Origin: Roseivirga pacifica
GTDB taxonomy: Bacteria > Bacteroidota > Bacteroidia > Cytophagales > Cyclobacteriaceae
Assembly: GCF_900111145.1 (NCBI RefSeq)
Contig: NZ_FOIR01000001.1
Coordinates: 1,247,501 to 1,311,500, forward strand
Reading direction: 5' to 3'
Length of the DNA: 64,000 nt
In this document: positions 1 through 9,577 of the stretch, in pieces
Layout: the number at the start of each line of letters is the position of its first letter
Numbering within the stretch: the stretch's first letter is position 1
Notes under the pieces: model-generated
Told to the model about the DNA's origin: nothing
What the model saw: only the letters and a program-made list of their open reading frames with translations
Database searches by the model: none
Position numbers and translations under genes: made by a program

Positions 1-618
1 AGCCAATTCCATGTCGTGGGTTACCATTACCAAAGTGGTGCCCTCTTCCTTGTTTAACTGGAAAATGAGGTCCTCAATTTTCTGAGAAGTTTCTTCGTCT
101 AAATTTCCTGTTGGTTCATCAGCAAAGAGAATTTTTGGCCTGTTGGAAAAGGCACGAGCAATGGAAATGCGTTGTTGCTCACCGCCCGAAAGTTGGGTAG
201 GGTAGTGGTCGTGGCGTTTGGCCAAGCCTACTCTGTCTAGCAATTCCATGGCGTATTTTTGAATCCCCTTTTCGCCTCTTAACTCCATGGGCACCATCAC
301 ATTTTCTAGCGCGGTAAGCGTTGGTAGCAACTGAAAATTCTGAAAAACAAACCCAACATGCTGGTTGCGAACAGCTGCTCGCTCATCTTCATTCAGCTTG
401 CTTAGCGATACGCCATTGAGCAGCACATTGCCAGAAGAGGCCCTGTCTAGGCCAGCACAAAGCCCTAGTAGGGTGGTTTTTCCACTACCAGAAGAGCCCA
501 CTATGCTAAATTTATCGCCAGCTTTTATGCTAAAATTAATATCGGAAAGAACGGTAAGTGCGCGTGCACCGCTGTTATATGTTTTGGTTAGCTGGCTAAC
601 CTCTAAAATATGATCCAT
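1..618 (-). CDS. ABC transporter ATP-binding protein, LolD/YbbA/MacB type (3' end outside window)
   Basis: Translating the minus strand from the ATG at 618 gives 206 residues with no stop before the window edge. It carries a Walker A motif GSSGSGKTT, a Q-loop FQNFQLLP, the signature LSGGEQQR and the Walker [13 protein letters not shown], which is the pattern of the LolD/MacB/YbbA ATPases that energise FtsX-like permeases for lipoprotein or small-molecule export. The protein ends just after the H-loop THDMELA, so only a short C-terminus is missing. It is divergent from a TesA-like esterase, the same arrangement as ybbA and tesA in Escherichia coli, so a YbbA-type role is the best guess. The permease is not in the window. 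Confidence 0.93.
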   Translation of the reverse strand, partial: MDHILEVSQLTKTYNSGARALTVLSDINFSIKAGDKFSIVGSSGSGKTTLLGLCAGLDRASSGNVLLNGVSLSKLNEDERAAVRNQHVGFVFQNFQLLPTLTALENVMVPMELRGEKGIQKYAMELLDRVGLAKRHDHYPTQLSGGEQQRISIARAFSNRPKILFADEPTGNLDEETSQKIEDLIFQLNKEEGTTLVMVTHDMELA

Positions 619-685
619 GTTTTGGGTTATTCGGATATATGGTTGACGAACGATTCTTTATTAAGTTCGTTTATATTTCAGTTAA

Positions 686-1327
686 ATGAATTTTAAGCAA
701 GAAATGTTTCGAACCCTCACGTCCGTATTGGTCTCAATTACTTTAATCAGTAGTATACTCACCAAAACCCAGAATGAAAAGCAAACAATTGTGTTCTTTG
801 GCGATAGTATTACAGCTGGTTATGGTATTGCTACCGAAAATGCTTTTCCGGCTCTAATCGATCAAAAATTACAGTCCGAAGGGCTTAATTATACTGCCGT
901 AAATGCTGGTTTGAGTGGTGAAACCAGTATGGGAGGACTCAACCGTATCGACTGGGTCTTAAGGTCGAAGCCAGCCATTTTGATGTTGGAGTTGGGCGGA
1001 AATGATGGCTTGCGCGGCCTAAGTTTGGAAGAAACGGAAAAGAATCTGAAAGCAATTATTGACAAGGTGCGTGCCGCTAATGCTGATACCAAGATAATAT
1101 TGGCAGGGATGCAAATTCCACCAAATTTGGGGCAAGATTATACCACGCAGTTCAAGAACCTTTTTCCAAAAGTAGCCGAAGATAAAGGCGTGGCCTTTAT
1201 ACCTTTTCTGCTTGAAAATGTGGGAGGAGATAAAAATTTAAATCTTTCGGATGGCATTCACCCAAATGAGGAAGGCCATAAAATTGTTGTCGAAACGGTT
1301 TGGGAAGCGCTAAAGCCTTTGCTCTAA
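686..1327 (+). CDS. SGNH/GDSL hydrolase, TesA-like arylesterase/thioesterase
   Basis: The 213-residue protein starts with a hydrophobic N-terminus (about residues 9-26), consistent with export. It has all SGNH blocks: FFGDSITAGYG with Ser41, the block II Gly in NAGLSGET, GGND with Asn106, and DGIH with Asp189 and His192. This is the fold and catalytic set of TesA, a periplasmic esterase and lysophospholipase. Length matches TesA (about 208). It is divergent from the ABC ATPase gene and its stop overlaps by four bases the stop of the convergent gene. The family is certain; the natural substrate cannot be read from sequence. Confidence 0.92.
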   Translation: MNFKQEMFRTLTSVLVSITLISSILTKTQNEKQTIVFFGDSITAGYGIATENAFPALIDQKLQSEGLNYTAVNAGLSGETSMGGLNRIDWVLRSKPAILMLELGGNDGLRGLSLEETEKNLKAIIDKVRAANADTKIILAGMQIPPNLGQDYTTQFKNLFPKVAEDKGVAFIPFLLENVGGDKNLNLSDGIHPNEEGHKIVVETVWEALKPLL

Positions 1328-2082
1328 CGAATGAGAAAAGCCTTGTACCGATCGAGTATTTTCATGGTAAGCTCGTATTCGGAAGCGTAGAGAATTTCGG
1401 CATCTCTAAAATCGCAAAAGTCCATAAACTCATCAATTACCCGGTCGTCAATTCGGGTTACTCGTTTTACAAGCTTTTTGTTGAATTTGGCATCTATTTT
1501 TGCTTTTCGCTCTTTCTCAAACTCGCTTGCTTCTTCTAGCTTTTTTAGCCGTTGTTGCTGCTTGTGTTTTTTGTCGAAAACGTTTAGCAGCCCAGCAATG
1601 CTAACACCAGCAGTTCCATCTGTATTGGGTATAAATTGTGTTTTGCTCCAGTCAGTTGGATTAACCGTATTTAAGTAAGGGTTCTCAACTTGTAGCGTGT
1701 CCCATTTTTTCTTTTTTAGGTAGAAATTATCCGTCATATGGAATACCACCACAGAGTCGAGCACGTACGCTTTTGAGTCCATAAAAAATGTGATTCGATT
1801 TTCTTCTTTGGCGAAATCTTCAGTGAGTATTAGGTGGTAATCGTTATACCCAATCGAAGTGATTTTAACCACATCGCCTACTTGCGCCTCAAACTCAAAC
1901 TCGCCTATATGGTTAGAGGCCAAGCCCTTTTTACGGGTTGTAATTACAATGCTGGCAAAGGTTATTGGATCGCCCGTTTCTGAGTCGACAACGCGGCCTT
2001 TTAATTCAAAAGGGGTGCCTTCTTGCGAAAAAAGCGTACCGACCGATAAGAGCAATATGGATATGAAAAGAAACCGCTGCAT
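1324..2082 (-). CDS. Secreted protein with N-terminal carboxypeptidase-regulatory-like beta-sandwich
   Basis: This 252-residue protein starts with a signal peptide ending near residue 19 (FSQEG). Residues about 25-105 (GRVVDSETGDPITFASIV ... ITSIGYND) match the CarboxypepD_reg-like domain common in Bacteroidota envelope proteins and at the N-terminus of TonB-dependent transporters. The rest is charged and not recognised; a Lys/Gln-rich stretch (KKHKQQQRLKKLEE, about 173-186) may form a helix. There is no beta-barrel, so it is not a receptor. It lies convergent with the esterase gene. Function is unknown; an envelope-associated role is inferred. Confidence 0.8.
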   Translation of the reverse strand: MQRFLFISILLLSVGTLFSQEGTPFELKGRVVDSETGDPITFASIVITTRKKGLASNHIGEFEFEAQVGDVVKITSIGYNDYHLILTEDFAKEENRITFFMDSKAYVLDSVVVFHMTDNFYLKKKKWDTLQVENPYLNTVNPTDWSKTQFIPNTDGTAGVSIAGLLNVFDKKHKQQQRLKKLEEASEFEKERKAKIDAKFNKKLVKRVTRIDDRVIDEFMDFCDFRDAEILYASEYELTMKILDRYKAFLIR

Positions 2083-2141
2083 GCCATTTATTCACCTAAA
2101 GTTGAGGATAATGGCAAGCACAAAGAAGCGATTAACCGAAT

Positions 2142-2528
2142 TTAACGATGCTTATGGTTGTATTGCTCCAAAAAACGGTTGAAAATAATGGCCATCCAAA
2201 TGGCGCCAACCACCAAAAAGGTAAAGAAGAAGTAGGTGGAATTGGTTAGGAAATCCAAGTTAATACTTACAGAGGGCCATTGAATGTTTTTTTGCGTTTG
2301 CTCGCCAAAATCGAGGTTGAGCCCGCCAAAAACTAAATATGCGGCTGGCAATAAAGCGAAAACGCCAAGTACAAGTTTGAGCCAAAGCGGTGTTTTTAGT
2401 CGCTTGGCTTGTTCGTACGCGGCTACTTTGTTCAGTACGCTTTTATTAAAACGCAATGATGGTTCCTCCAGGCCTTCTTCCTGCAGAAGCCGCTTTAATT
2501 CTTTGTCTGACAATTCGAACTTACTCAT
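2142..2528 (-). CDS. Small membrane protein, possible anti-sigma factor partner
   Basis: The protein has 128 residues: a soluble N-terminus of about 45 residues followed by two hydrophobic segments (about 48-68 and 96-117). Its start codon overlaps the stop of the upstream ECF sigma factor gene by four bases, so the two are co-translated. That position, and a cytosolic N-terminus before membrane helices, are what an anti-sigma factor would show. No zinc-binding anti-sigma motif (HxxxCxxC) is visible. The regulatory role is inferred from context only. Confidence 0.75.
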   Translation of the reverse strand: MSKFELSDKELKRLLQEEGLEEPSLRFNKSVLNKVAAYEQAKRLKTPLWLKLVLGVFALLPAAYLVFGGLNLDFGEQTQKNIQWPSVSINLDFLTNSTYFFFTFLVVGAIWMAIIFNRFLEQYNHKHR

Positions 2529-3115
2529 AACAACGATTTTACTTCATCGTCTAACAACTGTTCCAACGCGCCAAGTAGGCGTTTGCGTGCTCTGTGCAAT
2601 CTAACTTTTACGTTAGACATTTCCCAGCCCGTAATTTCTGATATTTCGGCTAATGAATTTTCGTTAAGGTAAAACAAAGTAATGGCCACTTGGTCGTCTT
2701 CCAATAGTCGGTCTAGCGCTTGCTGTATGTAGTTGCTACGCTCTACACGCTGCAGGCGCTGCCACTCTTTCCCCGACTCTGAAAATGCCCCCGAGTTTTC
2801 AATCAGTTCATTGCTTATGTCTGTCGTTTCCAGCTTTCTCTTGCGCATTTGCGTAAGTGCGGTGTGATAAACAATGGTATAAAGCCAAGTGGAGAACTTT
2901 GATTTCCCTTCAAACTGACCAATGTTTTTATAGGCCTTAACAAAGGCGTCTTGTGTGGCTTCTTCAGCGTCTTCTCGATTTTTTAATAACCGTAAAGAAA
3001 GCGTGAAAGCCATCGCTTTGTACTCGTCAATCAGGGCATTGAACGCTACCATATCGCCTTGTTTTACCTTAGCGATAATTAACTCCATAGCGTAAGATTC
3101 ATTGTGCCCTTTCAT
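2525..3115 (-). CDS. RNA polymerase ECF sigma factor (sigma-70 family)
   Basis: The 196-residue protein has a region 2 (FNALIDEYKAMAFTLSLRLL, then REDAEEATQDAFVKAY and FSTWLYTIVYHTALTQMRKR) and a region 4 (LPxx-like LDRLLEDDQVAITLFYL, then LAEISEITGWEMSNVKVRLH), the full core of an ECF sigma factor of the RpoE/SigW type. An alternative start is Met10 at 3088. It forms a translationally coupled pair with a small membrane protein. Upstream, GGTTACAC (3150-3157) and GTGTAACC (3210-3217) form an inverted repeat that might hold an autoregulated promoter. The target regulon is unknown. Confidence 0.95.
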   Translation of the reverse strand: MKGHNESYAMELIIAKVKQGDMVAFNALIDEYKAMAFTLSLRLLKNREDAEEATQDAFVKAYKNIGQFEGKSKFSTWLYTIVYHTALTQMRKRKLETTDISNELIENSGAFSESGKEWQRLQRVERSNYIQQALDRLLEDDQVAITLFYLNENSLAEISEITGWEMSNVKVRLHRARKRLLGALEQLLDDEVKSLL

Positions 3116-3266
3116 TTGTTTTGGGGTTAGACTACAGTACTTTTAATGAGGTTACACTTAAAACTCGAAACTTATGGAGCTAAATCAAAATGAATATTTT
3201 TAGGCTAGCGTGTAACCTTAACTCGAAGACTGACATCAAAGCCATTGAACACAAAATCGAATTGTT

Positions 3267-3629
3267 ATGCACGAAGGAACCGCATTCGCTTTATTCTTTA
3301 CCAGCCTGGTGGCGGGTACAGTAGGGTTAATTTATTATACGATACATACACGACACAAAGAGAAAATAATGCTGATTGAAAAAGGCGCTGATGCCAAGCT
3401 TTTTCAGACAGAACCAAAAAAGAGAAATTACTTTTTTACTATTCTAATTGGTACAGTGTTTATCTGTATTTCTTTGGGAATTGTACTAGGCTTTTTAGTA
3501 CAAGATTCCTTGTATTCAGGAGGCATGATTAACCGTGGAAATCCAATGCCTTACTTTGTGTGTGTATTCCTAATGGTTGGAATAGGCTTTGTTTCCACTT
3601 TTTTCCTAAACAAAAAACTGAATCAATAA
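3267..3629 (+). CDS. Small membrane protein, DUF6249-like
   Basis: This 120-residue protein has three predicted membrane helices (about residues 5-25, 52-75 and 93-113) and a short basic cytosolic loop HTRHKEKIMLIEKGADAKLF between the first two. The loop pattern KxxMLIEKG resembles the DUF6249 family that is frequent in Bacteroidota next to ECF sigma factor genes. It is divergent from the sigma factor gene with about 150 bases between them, so shared regulation is possible. Function is not known. Confidence 0.75.
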   Translation: MHEGTAFALFFTSLVAGTVGLIYYTIHTRHKEKIMLIEKGADAKLFQTEPKKRNYFFTILIGTVFICISLGIVLGFLVQDSLYSGGMINRGNPMPYFVCVFLMVGIGFVSTFFLNKKLNQ

Positions 3630-3654
3630 TAGCATTGATAGATTTGGATGTAAG

Positions 3655-3680
3655 GCCCTTATGGAAACGTAAGGGCTTTT
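3655..3680 (+). terminator. Rho-independent terminator after the DUF6249-like gene
   Basis: GCCCTTA and TAAGGGC form a perfect seven-base-pair stem around an eight-base loop and are followed by TTTT. It lies 25 bases past the stop codon and before the convergent yifB gene. Confidence 0.75.
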
Positions 3681-3695
3681 CTATGTTCAATTGGT

Positions 3696-5234
3696 TCAGC
3701 TAGCCCAGCCTTCTCTGTCTAAGCTGCGGTATTGAATGGCTTCGGCAAGGTGTTCTATGCCTATGTTTTCTTTGCCGTCTAGGTCGGCAATGGTGCGGCT
3801 CACTTTCAAAATACGGTCGTAGGCTCTGGCAGAAAGTCCCAAACGCTCCATAGCAGTTTTGAGTAGCGTTTTACCTGCCTCGTTAATCTGGCAAACCTCT
3901 TTTACCATTTGGCTGCCCATCATACTGTTGGAGTGGATCTCCATTTCTTTAAAGCGTTCTTGCTGAATTGTTCTTGCAGTAATTACACGTTTACGAATTT
4001 GTTCGCTGCTTTCAGCTTTACGATTTTGTGTCATCTCATCGAACGAAACGGGCGTAACTTCTACATGCAAATCAATCCTGTCGAGCAGTGGGCCACTCAC
4101 CTTGTTAAGGTAGCGCTGTACTTGTCCTGCTCCGCAAACACATTCTTTTTCGGGGTGATTGTAATAGCCGCAAGGGCAGGGATTCATGCTGGCGATGAGC
4201 ATGAAATTGGCAGGAAAGTCTACGGAAATCTTCGCTCGGCTAATGGTTACTTTACGCTCTTCCAATGGTTGGCGCATTACTTCCAGCACAGTTCTTTTAA
4301 ATTCGGGAAGTTCGTCTAAAAACAGCACACCATTGTGCGAAAGCGAAATTTCACCCGGTTGTGGTACACCGCCACCGCCAACCAAAGCTACATCAGAAAT
4401 GGTGTGGTGAGGGCTACGAAAAGGCCTGCGGGTAATTAGCTGGGCGTTGCCTCCTAATTTGCCGGCCACTGAATGAATCTTGGTGGTTTCGAGCGCCTCG
4501 TGAAGGTCTAATGGAGGTAAAATCGATGGTAGCCTTTTGGCCAGCATGGTTTTACCTGCTCCCGGTGGACCAATCATAATTACATTGTGCCCACCGGCAG
4601 CGGCAATTTCCAGCGCTCTTTTTATGTTTTCTTGCCCTTGAACATTCGAAAAATCGGCCTCGTAATCGTTTAGCTGATTGTAAAAATGCTCTCGGGTGTC
4701 GTATGCCAATGGTTCTATTTCGCGCTTTCCATCCAAAAACTCAATGGCTTCAATCAGGTTGTCTACCCCAATTACATCCAAGTTGTTTACAATGGCAGCT
4801 TCATTGGCATTTTCCGAAGGAAGAATAAATCCTTTGAAACCCTGTTTTCTGGCCTCAATAGCAATAGGAAGCGCCCCTTTGATTGGCCGTAAGTTGCCGT
4901 CTAGCGCGAGCTCGCCCATAATCACGTACTTTTCCATATCGGGAGCAGTAATTTGCCCCGATGACTTGAGTACGCCTAATGCAATGGGTAAATCGTAAGA
5001 AGAACCTTCTTTACGAATGTCGGCAGGAGCCATGTTTACCACCACTTTTTTACGCGGCATTCGGTATTCAAAATATTTGAAAACCGACTCTATGCGATGT
5101 TCCGATTCCTTAACGGCCCCATCTGGTAAGCCGGAAAGGTAGAATTTGGTGCCATCAACAATATTTACCTCGATGGTGATAACCTGGGCATTTACGCCAA
5201 ATACTGCACTTCCATATCCTTTAGAGAGTATCAA
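3696..5234 (-). CDS. YifB/ComM family Mg chelatase-like AAA+ ATPase
   Basis: The 512 residues match the family length of about 505. The N-terminal ChlI-like domain (about 1-190) starts with the typical [11 protein letters not shown]. The AAA+ module has Walker [16 protein letters not shown] and Walker [12 protein letters not shown] cysteine cluster (NPCPCGYYN ... CVCGAG) and the [21 protein letters not shown] block are diagnostic of YifB/ComM. In naturally competent bacteria ComM is a hexameric helicase promoting branch migration during transformation; that activity is known for ComM and only inferred here. The start overlaps the end of gmhA by 14 bases. Confidence 0.95.
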   Translation of the reverse strand: MILSKGYGSAVFGVNAQVITIEVNIVDGTKFYLSGLPDGAVKESEHRIESVFKYFEYRMPRKKVVVNMAPADIRKEGSSYDLPIALGVLKSSGQITAPDMEKYVIMGELALDGNLRPIKGALPIAIEARKQGFKGFILPSENANEAAIVNNLDVIGVDNLIEAIEFLDGKREIEPLAYDTREHFYNQLNDYEADFSNVQGQENIKRALEIAAAGGHNVIMIGPPGAGKTMLAKRLPSILPPLDLHEALETTKIHSVAGKLGGNAQLITRRPFRSPHHTISDVALVGGGGVPQPGEISLSHNGVLFLDELPEFKRTVLEVMRQPLEERKVTISRAKISVDFPANFMLIASMNPCPCGYYNHPEKECVCGAGQVQRYLNKVSGPLLDRIDLHVEVTPVSFDEMTQNRKAESSEQIRKRVITARTIQQERFKEMEIHSNSMMGSQMVKEVCQINEAGKTLLKTAMERLGLSARAYDRILKVSRTIADLDGKENIGIEHLAEAIQYRSLDREGWAS

Positions 5235-5808
5235 CAGTGTGTTTTTCTATCAATTGAATGAGTATGTGTATTACTTTAATATGTATTTCCTGAATTCTAT
5301 CGGCATAGCCATAGTGCGGTACACGAATTTCTAAATCGGCCAATTCGCGTAGGTCTCCACCGTTTTTACCCGTAAGTGCCACAATTTTCATTTTCTTTTG
5401 CTTGGCCATTTCGGCTGCGCGAAGCACGTTTTTCGAGTTTCCGCTGGTGCTAATGGCAAGTAGTACATCGCCCTCTTTTCCTAAGCCTTCAATGTATCTT
5501 GAAAAGATGAAGTCGTAGCCAAAGTCGTTCGAAACGCATGAAATATGGCTTACATCAGAAATTGCGATAGCGGGTAGGGCTTTGCGATCTTCTCGGTACC
5601 GGCCGGTTAGTTCTTCGGCAAAGTGCATGGCATCGCAGTGTGAGCCACCGTTACCACATGAAAATATCTTCCCTCCATCTTTAATGGCATTGGCCATTAA
5701 TACAGCAGTTTTTTCAATTTGGGCAATATTTGCATCATTGCTCAAAAACTGATCGAGCACCTTTGCGGCTTCATTTAGCTCGTCAAGAATCAACTGTTTA
5801 GCGTCCAT
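5221..5808 (-). CDS. gmhA: Sedoheptulose-7-phosphate isomerase GmhA
   Basis: GmhA converts sedoheptulose 7-phosphate to D-glycero-D-manno-heptose 7-phosphate, the first step of ADP-heptose synthesis for lipopolysaccharide. The single SIS domain has [20 protein letters not shown] with catalytic Glu65, the SISTSGN phosphate loop and the C-terminal [15 protein letters not shown] helix. The start at 5808 ([11 protein letters not shown]) is chosen over the ATG at 5838 because it gives 195 residues and aligns with known GmhA N-termini. The matching kinase gene is at 27848-28843. The gene overlaps yifB by 14 bases and follows the MsbA-like exporter. Confidence 0.97.
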   Translation of the reverse strand: MDAKQLILDELNEAAKVLDQFLSNDANIAQIEKTAVLMANAIKDGGKIFSCGNGGSHCDAMHFAEELTGRYREDRKALPAIAISDVSHISCVSNDFGYDFIFSRYIEGLGKEGDVLLAISTSGNSKNVLRAAEMAKQKKMKIVALTGKNGGDLRELADLEIRVPHYGYADRIQEIHIKVIHILIQLIEKHTVDTL

Positions 5809-5875
5809 TAGGTGTTTGTTATTAATTGAATAAAACAATTATTGAGTTTGAAGACAATAAAAATCTTCGATTAGT

Positions 5876-7708
5876 CTAAATAGATTGCATTGTGATTAAC
5901 CTATGGTACATGCCTTGTTGTGCCATAAGCGTGTCGTGATTGCCGCTTTCTACAACTCTTCCTTTGTCCATAACCAGAATTGTATCAGCATGCTGAATTG
6001 TGCTCAATCTGTGGGCTATCACGATTGAGGTGCGGCTTTTCATAAGGTTTGTCAGTGCTTGTTGCACTAACTTTTCCGATTCGGTATCGAGGGCCGAGGT
6101 GGCTTCGTCTAGTATCAGAATCGGAGGGTTTTTCATTACGGCACGGGCAATGCTTAAGCGTTGCCTTTGACCACCAGAAAGTTTACCGCCACGGTCGCCA
6201 ATATTCGTTTCGTAACCTTTTTCTAGCTCCATTATAAAGTCGTGGGCATTGGCAATTTTTGCTGCCTGCTCAATCTCGGCTTGGCTTGCATTTGGCATAG
6301 CAAAGGCGATGTTCTTGGCAACGGTATCGTTGAAAAGAATCGATTCTTGGGTTACAATCCCCATTAAGCCACGGAGTGAATTAATGTCGATGTTGCGGAT
6401 ATCAACACCGTCAATTTGAATGCTGCCTTCTGTTGGGTCGTAGAATCGAGGGACCAAATCTGCCAAAGTCGATTTTCCAGCACCAGAAGACCCCACGAGT
6501 GCAATGGTTTTGCCTTTTTCAACGGTAAGGTTAATGCCTTGAAGTACGTATTCCTTCTCATAGCGAAACCCTACATTTTCAAAGACCAAAGCATTTTCAA
6601 AATCGTGTTTTTGGGTGGCCTGCTCGATGTTATTGATCTTAGGTTGCTCGTCAATCAGTTTGAAAATACGGGTTGCTGAAGCCATGCCACGCTGAATACT
6701 GCTAATAGACTGCGAAATACTTTTTGCTGGGTTAAGAATTTGACTGAATACAATAATGTATGCCATCAAACCTTCTGGGTCAAGGTTAGTATCTTCGCTT
6801 AGCACCAAATTTCCACCGTAAACTAATAGTGTAGCTACCACAATAATGCCCAAGAACTGAGAAACCGGAGATGCCAGTTCATTCTTTCGCGCCATGGATT
6901 TGTTAATGCGCTTGTAGGTTTGGGTTTCCTTATCGAATAATTCGTTTATGTAGCCTTTTGCGTTGAAGGCTTTGATAACGCGCATGCCGCCAAAAACCTC
7001 GTCCATCAGGTTTACAATTCTACCTAACGATTCTTGGCTCATAATTGCTTTTTTCTTTAATCGCTTTACAATTTCAGAAATTACAAAGCCCATGATTGGG
7101 AAGAAGACCAAAGTGAAAAGCGTAAGCTTTACCGAGGTTGAAAACAAGTAGGCCAGGTAAACAATAATTGTGGCTGGTTCGCGGAAAAACACTTTTAATG
7201 AGCTTACGAGTGTGTTTTCTATTTCTTGCACATCATTGGTCATGCGCGACATGATGTCTCCTTTTCTTTCGCCAGAGAAAAAACCAAGGTGCAGGCCTGT
7301 GGTGTTTAGAAAAACTTTTGCTCGAATTTTCTGAATTACATCGGCTTTTAAGTAGCCCATGGTAACATTCGATAGGTAGGTGAAAAGGTTGGAAAGCAAG
7401 GCCGAAGCACCAATTACCAAGCTTACATAAATCAGCATGCTTTGCTTGCCGTATTGTGCTTTTACATCTAAAAGCTTTTCGAAGAAAACGCTCTTAATGG
7501 AGTCAATATTAAGGCCTGTTCTCGGGGCGTTGGCAATTTCGGTGAGCTGCTCTGTTGTTTTGGTTTCGAAAATAACAGAGAAGAGCGGCTCCAGTAACGC
7601 CAAGTTCATTAAGCCAAAAATGATGGCTAAAAAAGCAAAAACTATGTACTGCGGAAAATACCTGTGATAGGGTTTCGCAAAGGAAATAATACGACCGTAG
7701 GTGCTCAT
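5876..7708 (-). CDS. MsbA-like ABC exporter (fused permease and ATPase)
   Basis: The 610-residue half-transporter has an N-terminal six-helix ABC transmembrane domain (about 1-330) and a C-terminal nucleotide-binding domain with Walker A VGSSGAGKSTLADLVPRFYD, signature LSGGQRQRLSIARA, Walker B ILILDEATSALD and the H-loop AHRLST. The layout and length fit MsbA-type lipid or lipid A flippases working as homodimers in the inner membrane. The neighbours gmhA and an outer-membrane barrel gene favour a lipid A or lipid-linked substrate, but the substrate is inferred. Confidence 0.93.
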   Translation of the reverse strand: MSTYGRIISFAKPYHRYFPQYIVFAFLAIIFGLMNLALLEPLFSVIFETKTTEQLTEIANAPRTGLNIDSIKSVFFEKLLDVKAQYGKQSMLIYVSLVIGASALLSNLFTYLSNVTMGYLKADVIQKIRAKVFLNTTGLHLGFFSGERKGDIMSRMTNDVQEIENTLVSSLKVFFREPATIIVYLAYLFSTSVKLTLFTLVFFPIMGFVISEIVKRLKKKAIMSQESLGRIVNLMDEVFGGMRVIKAFNAKGYINELFDKETQTYKRINKSMARKNELASPVSQFLGIIVVATLLVYGGNLVLSEDTNLDPEGLMAYIIVFSQILNPAKSISQSISSIQRGMASATRIFKLIDEQPKINNIEQATQKHDFENALVFENVGFRYEKEYVLQGINLTVEKGKTIALVGSSGAGKSTLADLVPRFYDPTEGSIQIDGVDIRNIDINSLRGLMGIVTQESILFNDTVAKNIAFAMPNASQAEIEQAAKIANAHDFIMELEKGYETNIGDRGGKLSGGQRQRLSIARAVMKNPPILILDEATSALDTESEKLVQQALTNLMKSRTSIVIAHRLSTIQHADTILVMDKGRVVESGNHDTLMAQQGMYHRLITMQSI

Positions 7709-7752
7709 ATTTTAAATAAGAGGCGGCAAGTTAGGGATATTATACTGTATAA

Positions 7753-9420
7753 TTAAAACTCGTGTTGCCTCTGAGCAATATTCCATCTAAGCGAAAGCAT
7801 TGAAATAAAAGGGCTGCTACTTCTTGTAGCGTCTTCACTATCAAAGTTCCTGTAAATATTCTTCCAGTCGACAAACAGGTTTTGCAACAGCATGTAGGAG
7901 CCTGTTAGTTCCAAATAGGTGTTGGTTGTTGCTACACCTTGACCAATTGTATTGCCTGTGGCGCCAACTCTGTCGTCAGTACTCAGCAATGGGTTGCCGC
8001 CATAGTTTAGTCCGTTTTCATCTTCGCCAAACTGGCTGCGGATTACTTTACCACTAACGGTTAATCTGTTAATTGGCTGATAACGGGCTGTAAGAATGAA
8101 CTCCTTAAGATTGGCGCCAAGTGGGTGAGCCAATGGGTTGCGGTAGTTTGTATAGCTTAACTCTGGGCGGTCGTAAGCATAAAAATATGGCCTGGCAAAG
8201 TTAGCTTCAGCCCCAAAATCTAGGTTGTTTATATTGAAGGCATTGATGTACTTTCCGCCCAATTGTACGCCAAACTTATTGCGCCAGTCTCCATCGCCAC
8301 TTCTTAGGGCATCAATCAAGAATTCGTCTAGCATAAATTGCCCGTATAGCTGAAACTTGTTAAGTAGGTTCCACTGAAAGTCCATGCCCAATAATATGTT
8401 GTCAGGGCTGCCTTGCTGCTGTTCAATAGCACGATAAAAGATAATTGGGTTGAAATAGTTAATGTCGGCATCGTCAGCAATAATTACTTCGTACACCCCC
8501 AAGTTGAGCTTAGATGTAATGTCTACACCCAGCCTGTGCATGGCCATAAATTTTTTCGGGTAGCTGCCATCAGCTGGGCTTCCCCCTCCAGAAAAAATAA
8601 TGTCTTCGGTTAACTCAGCCCATAAGTTGGTGTATAAAAATGGGCCTAGTCTTGTGTTGATCTTGCCAAACAACATTGGGCTCGAAATGTCCGAAAGCAC
8701 CATGGATCTAATTCCGCTTCCAATAAACTGCTTATCGTATCCTGCCTGAATATCTATGCTATTGGTTAGGTTAAAGGTGAAATAACCTCTCGCATGGGTA
8801 AGGTCAAAAAGCGTTTTGTCATGATCATCTATTTTGTAGAACCCCTCATTAGGAAAAGCCTTGTACCTAGTGTTGTACCAGCCTACATAAGATGGTACCC
8901 TGAGTTGTGTGGTGGTAAGAAAAGTATAGAAACCAATTTTATCATCAATGGTGCCCTGAACTTCTAGGCCTCGCGTGTTGGTATAGAGAAATTCGTCATT
9001 GTCTGTTTCCTTCCCTGCGGAAAAGTCAATTACCGGATTTAACCTCAGGGTGAAATTCTCGGCCTCATAATAAAGAAAGTCCGACTTGCGGTTGTAGAAT
9101 ATGTCCCACCACGATTTGTCATTGCTGTTATACTTGTTGCCGGCTGTCTCCCAGTTGTCGTTCATCAAGTATTCATAATTGAATTTGTCTTGAGGTGAAA
9201 GCATCTCGTATCGACTTTCCATTCCCTTAAGAAAGTTGGTCAATTCTGCCCTTCTGATTGGTTTATAGGTGGTTTTAAGCCGAAGTTCTTTTCCTGAATA
9301 AAGTATGTCGAACCTGTCTATTAAATGATAATAATCTCGGTTGTAAGAGATAAAAGTGCTTTGTCCGTGTAGCTGAACAATTGAAACCAAAAAGGCGAAG
9401 GCAATTATGAACTTTTTCAT
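7753..9420 (-). CDS. Outer-membrane beta-barrel protein, Wzi/RemB-like
   Basis: From the ATG at 9420 the protein begins with a clear signal peptide (MKKFIIAFAFLVSIVQLHG), so this start is preferred to the one at 9438. About 535 residues follow that are rich in alternating aromatic and polar strands (for example FYTFLTTTQLRVPSYVGWYN and GYFTFNLTNSIDIQAGYDKQ) and the barrel-like C-terminus SMLSLRWNIAQRQHEF. This resembles capsule-assembly Wzi barrels and the RemB-type gliding proteins of Bacteroidota. It lies just upstream of the MsbA-like exporter gene. Exact function is not settled. Confidence 0.78.
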   Translation of the reverse strand: MKKFIIAFAFLVSIVQLHGQSTFISYNRDYYHLIDRFDILYSGKELRLKTTYKPIRRAELTNFLKGMESRYEMLSPQDKFNYEYLMNDNWETAGNKYNSNDKSWWDIFYNRKSDFLYYEAENFTLRLNPVIDFSAGKETDNDEFLYTNTRGLEVQGTIDDKIGFYTFLTTTQLRVPSYVGWYNTRYKAFPNEGFYKIDDHDKTLFDLTHARGYFTFNLTNSIDIQAGYDKQFIGSGIRSMVLSDISSPMLFGKINTRLGPFLYTNLWAELTEDIIFSGGGSPADGSYPKKFMAMHRLGVDITSKLNLGVYEVIIADDADINYFNPIIFYRAIEQQQGSPDNILLGMDFQWNLLNKFQLYGQFMLDEFLIDALRSGDGDWRNKFGVQLGGKYINAFNINNLDFGAEANFARPYFYAYDRPELSYTNYRNPLAHPLGANLKEFILTARYQPINRLTVSGKVIRSQFGEDENGLNYGGNPLLSTDDRVGATGNTIGQGVATTNTYLELTGSYMLLQNLFVDWKNIYRNFDSEDATRSSSPFISMLSLRWNIAQRQHEF

Positions 9421-9513
9421 AGGCTTAGTGTGCTTCAAATTAAATACTTCTACACGATACTCGCGCTATACCCGTAAATTCATTTAATTTGTTGAATAAT
9501 AATTGGCTAAGGG

Positions 9514-9544
9514 TTGTGTATTAATAAATAGGTCACTACATTTG
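9514..9544 (+). promoter_or_regulatory. Bacteroidota-type promoter of rpmE2
   Basis: TTG at 9514-9516 and TACATTTG at 9537-9544 are 20 bases apart, matching the Bacteroidota sigma-A consensus TTG-N19/20-TAnnTTTG. The start codon of rpmE2 lies 33 bases further on, inside a spacer without a Shine-Dalgarno sequence. Confidence 0.75.
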
Positions 9545-9577
9545 CAGTCCTTTTTGGGAATAGCAAACAGTAGCGTC

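Noticed and set aside
3909-4319. Plus-strand frame of 136 codons opposite yifB
   Set aside because: It is antisense to the conserved Walker and cysteine blocks of yifB and shows no protein family features of its own.
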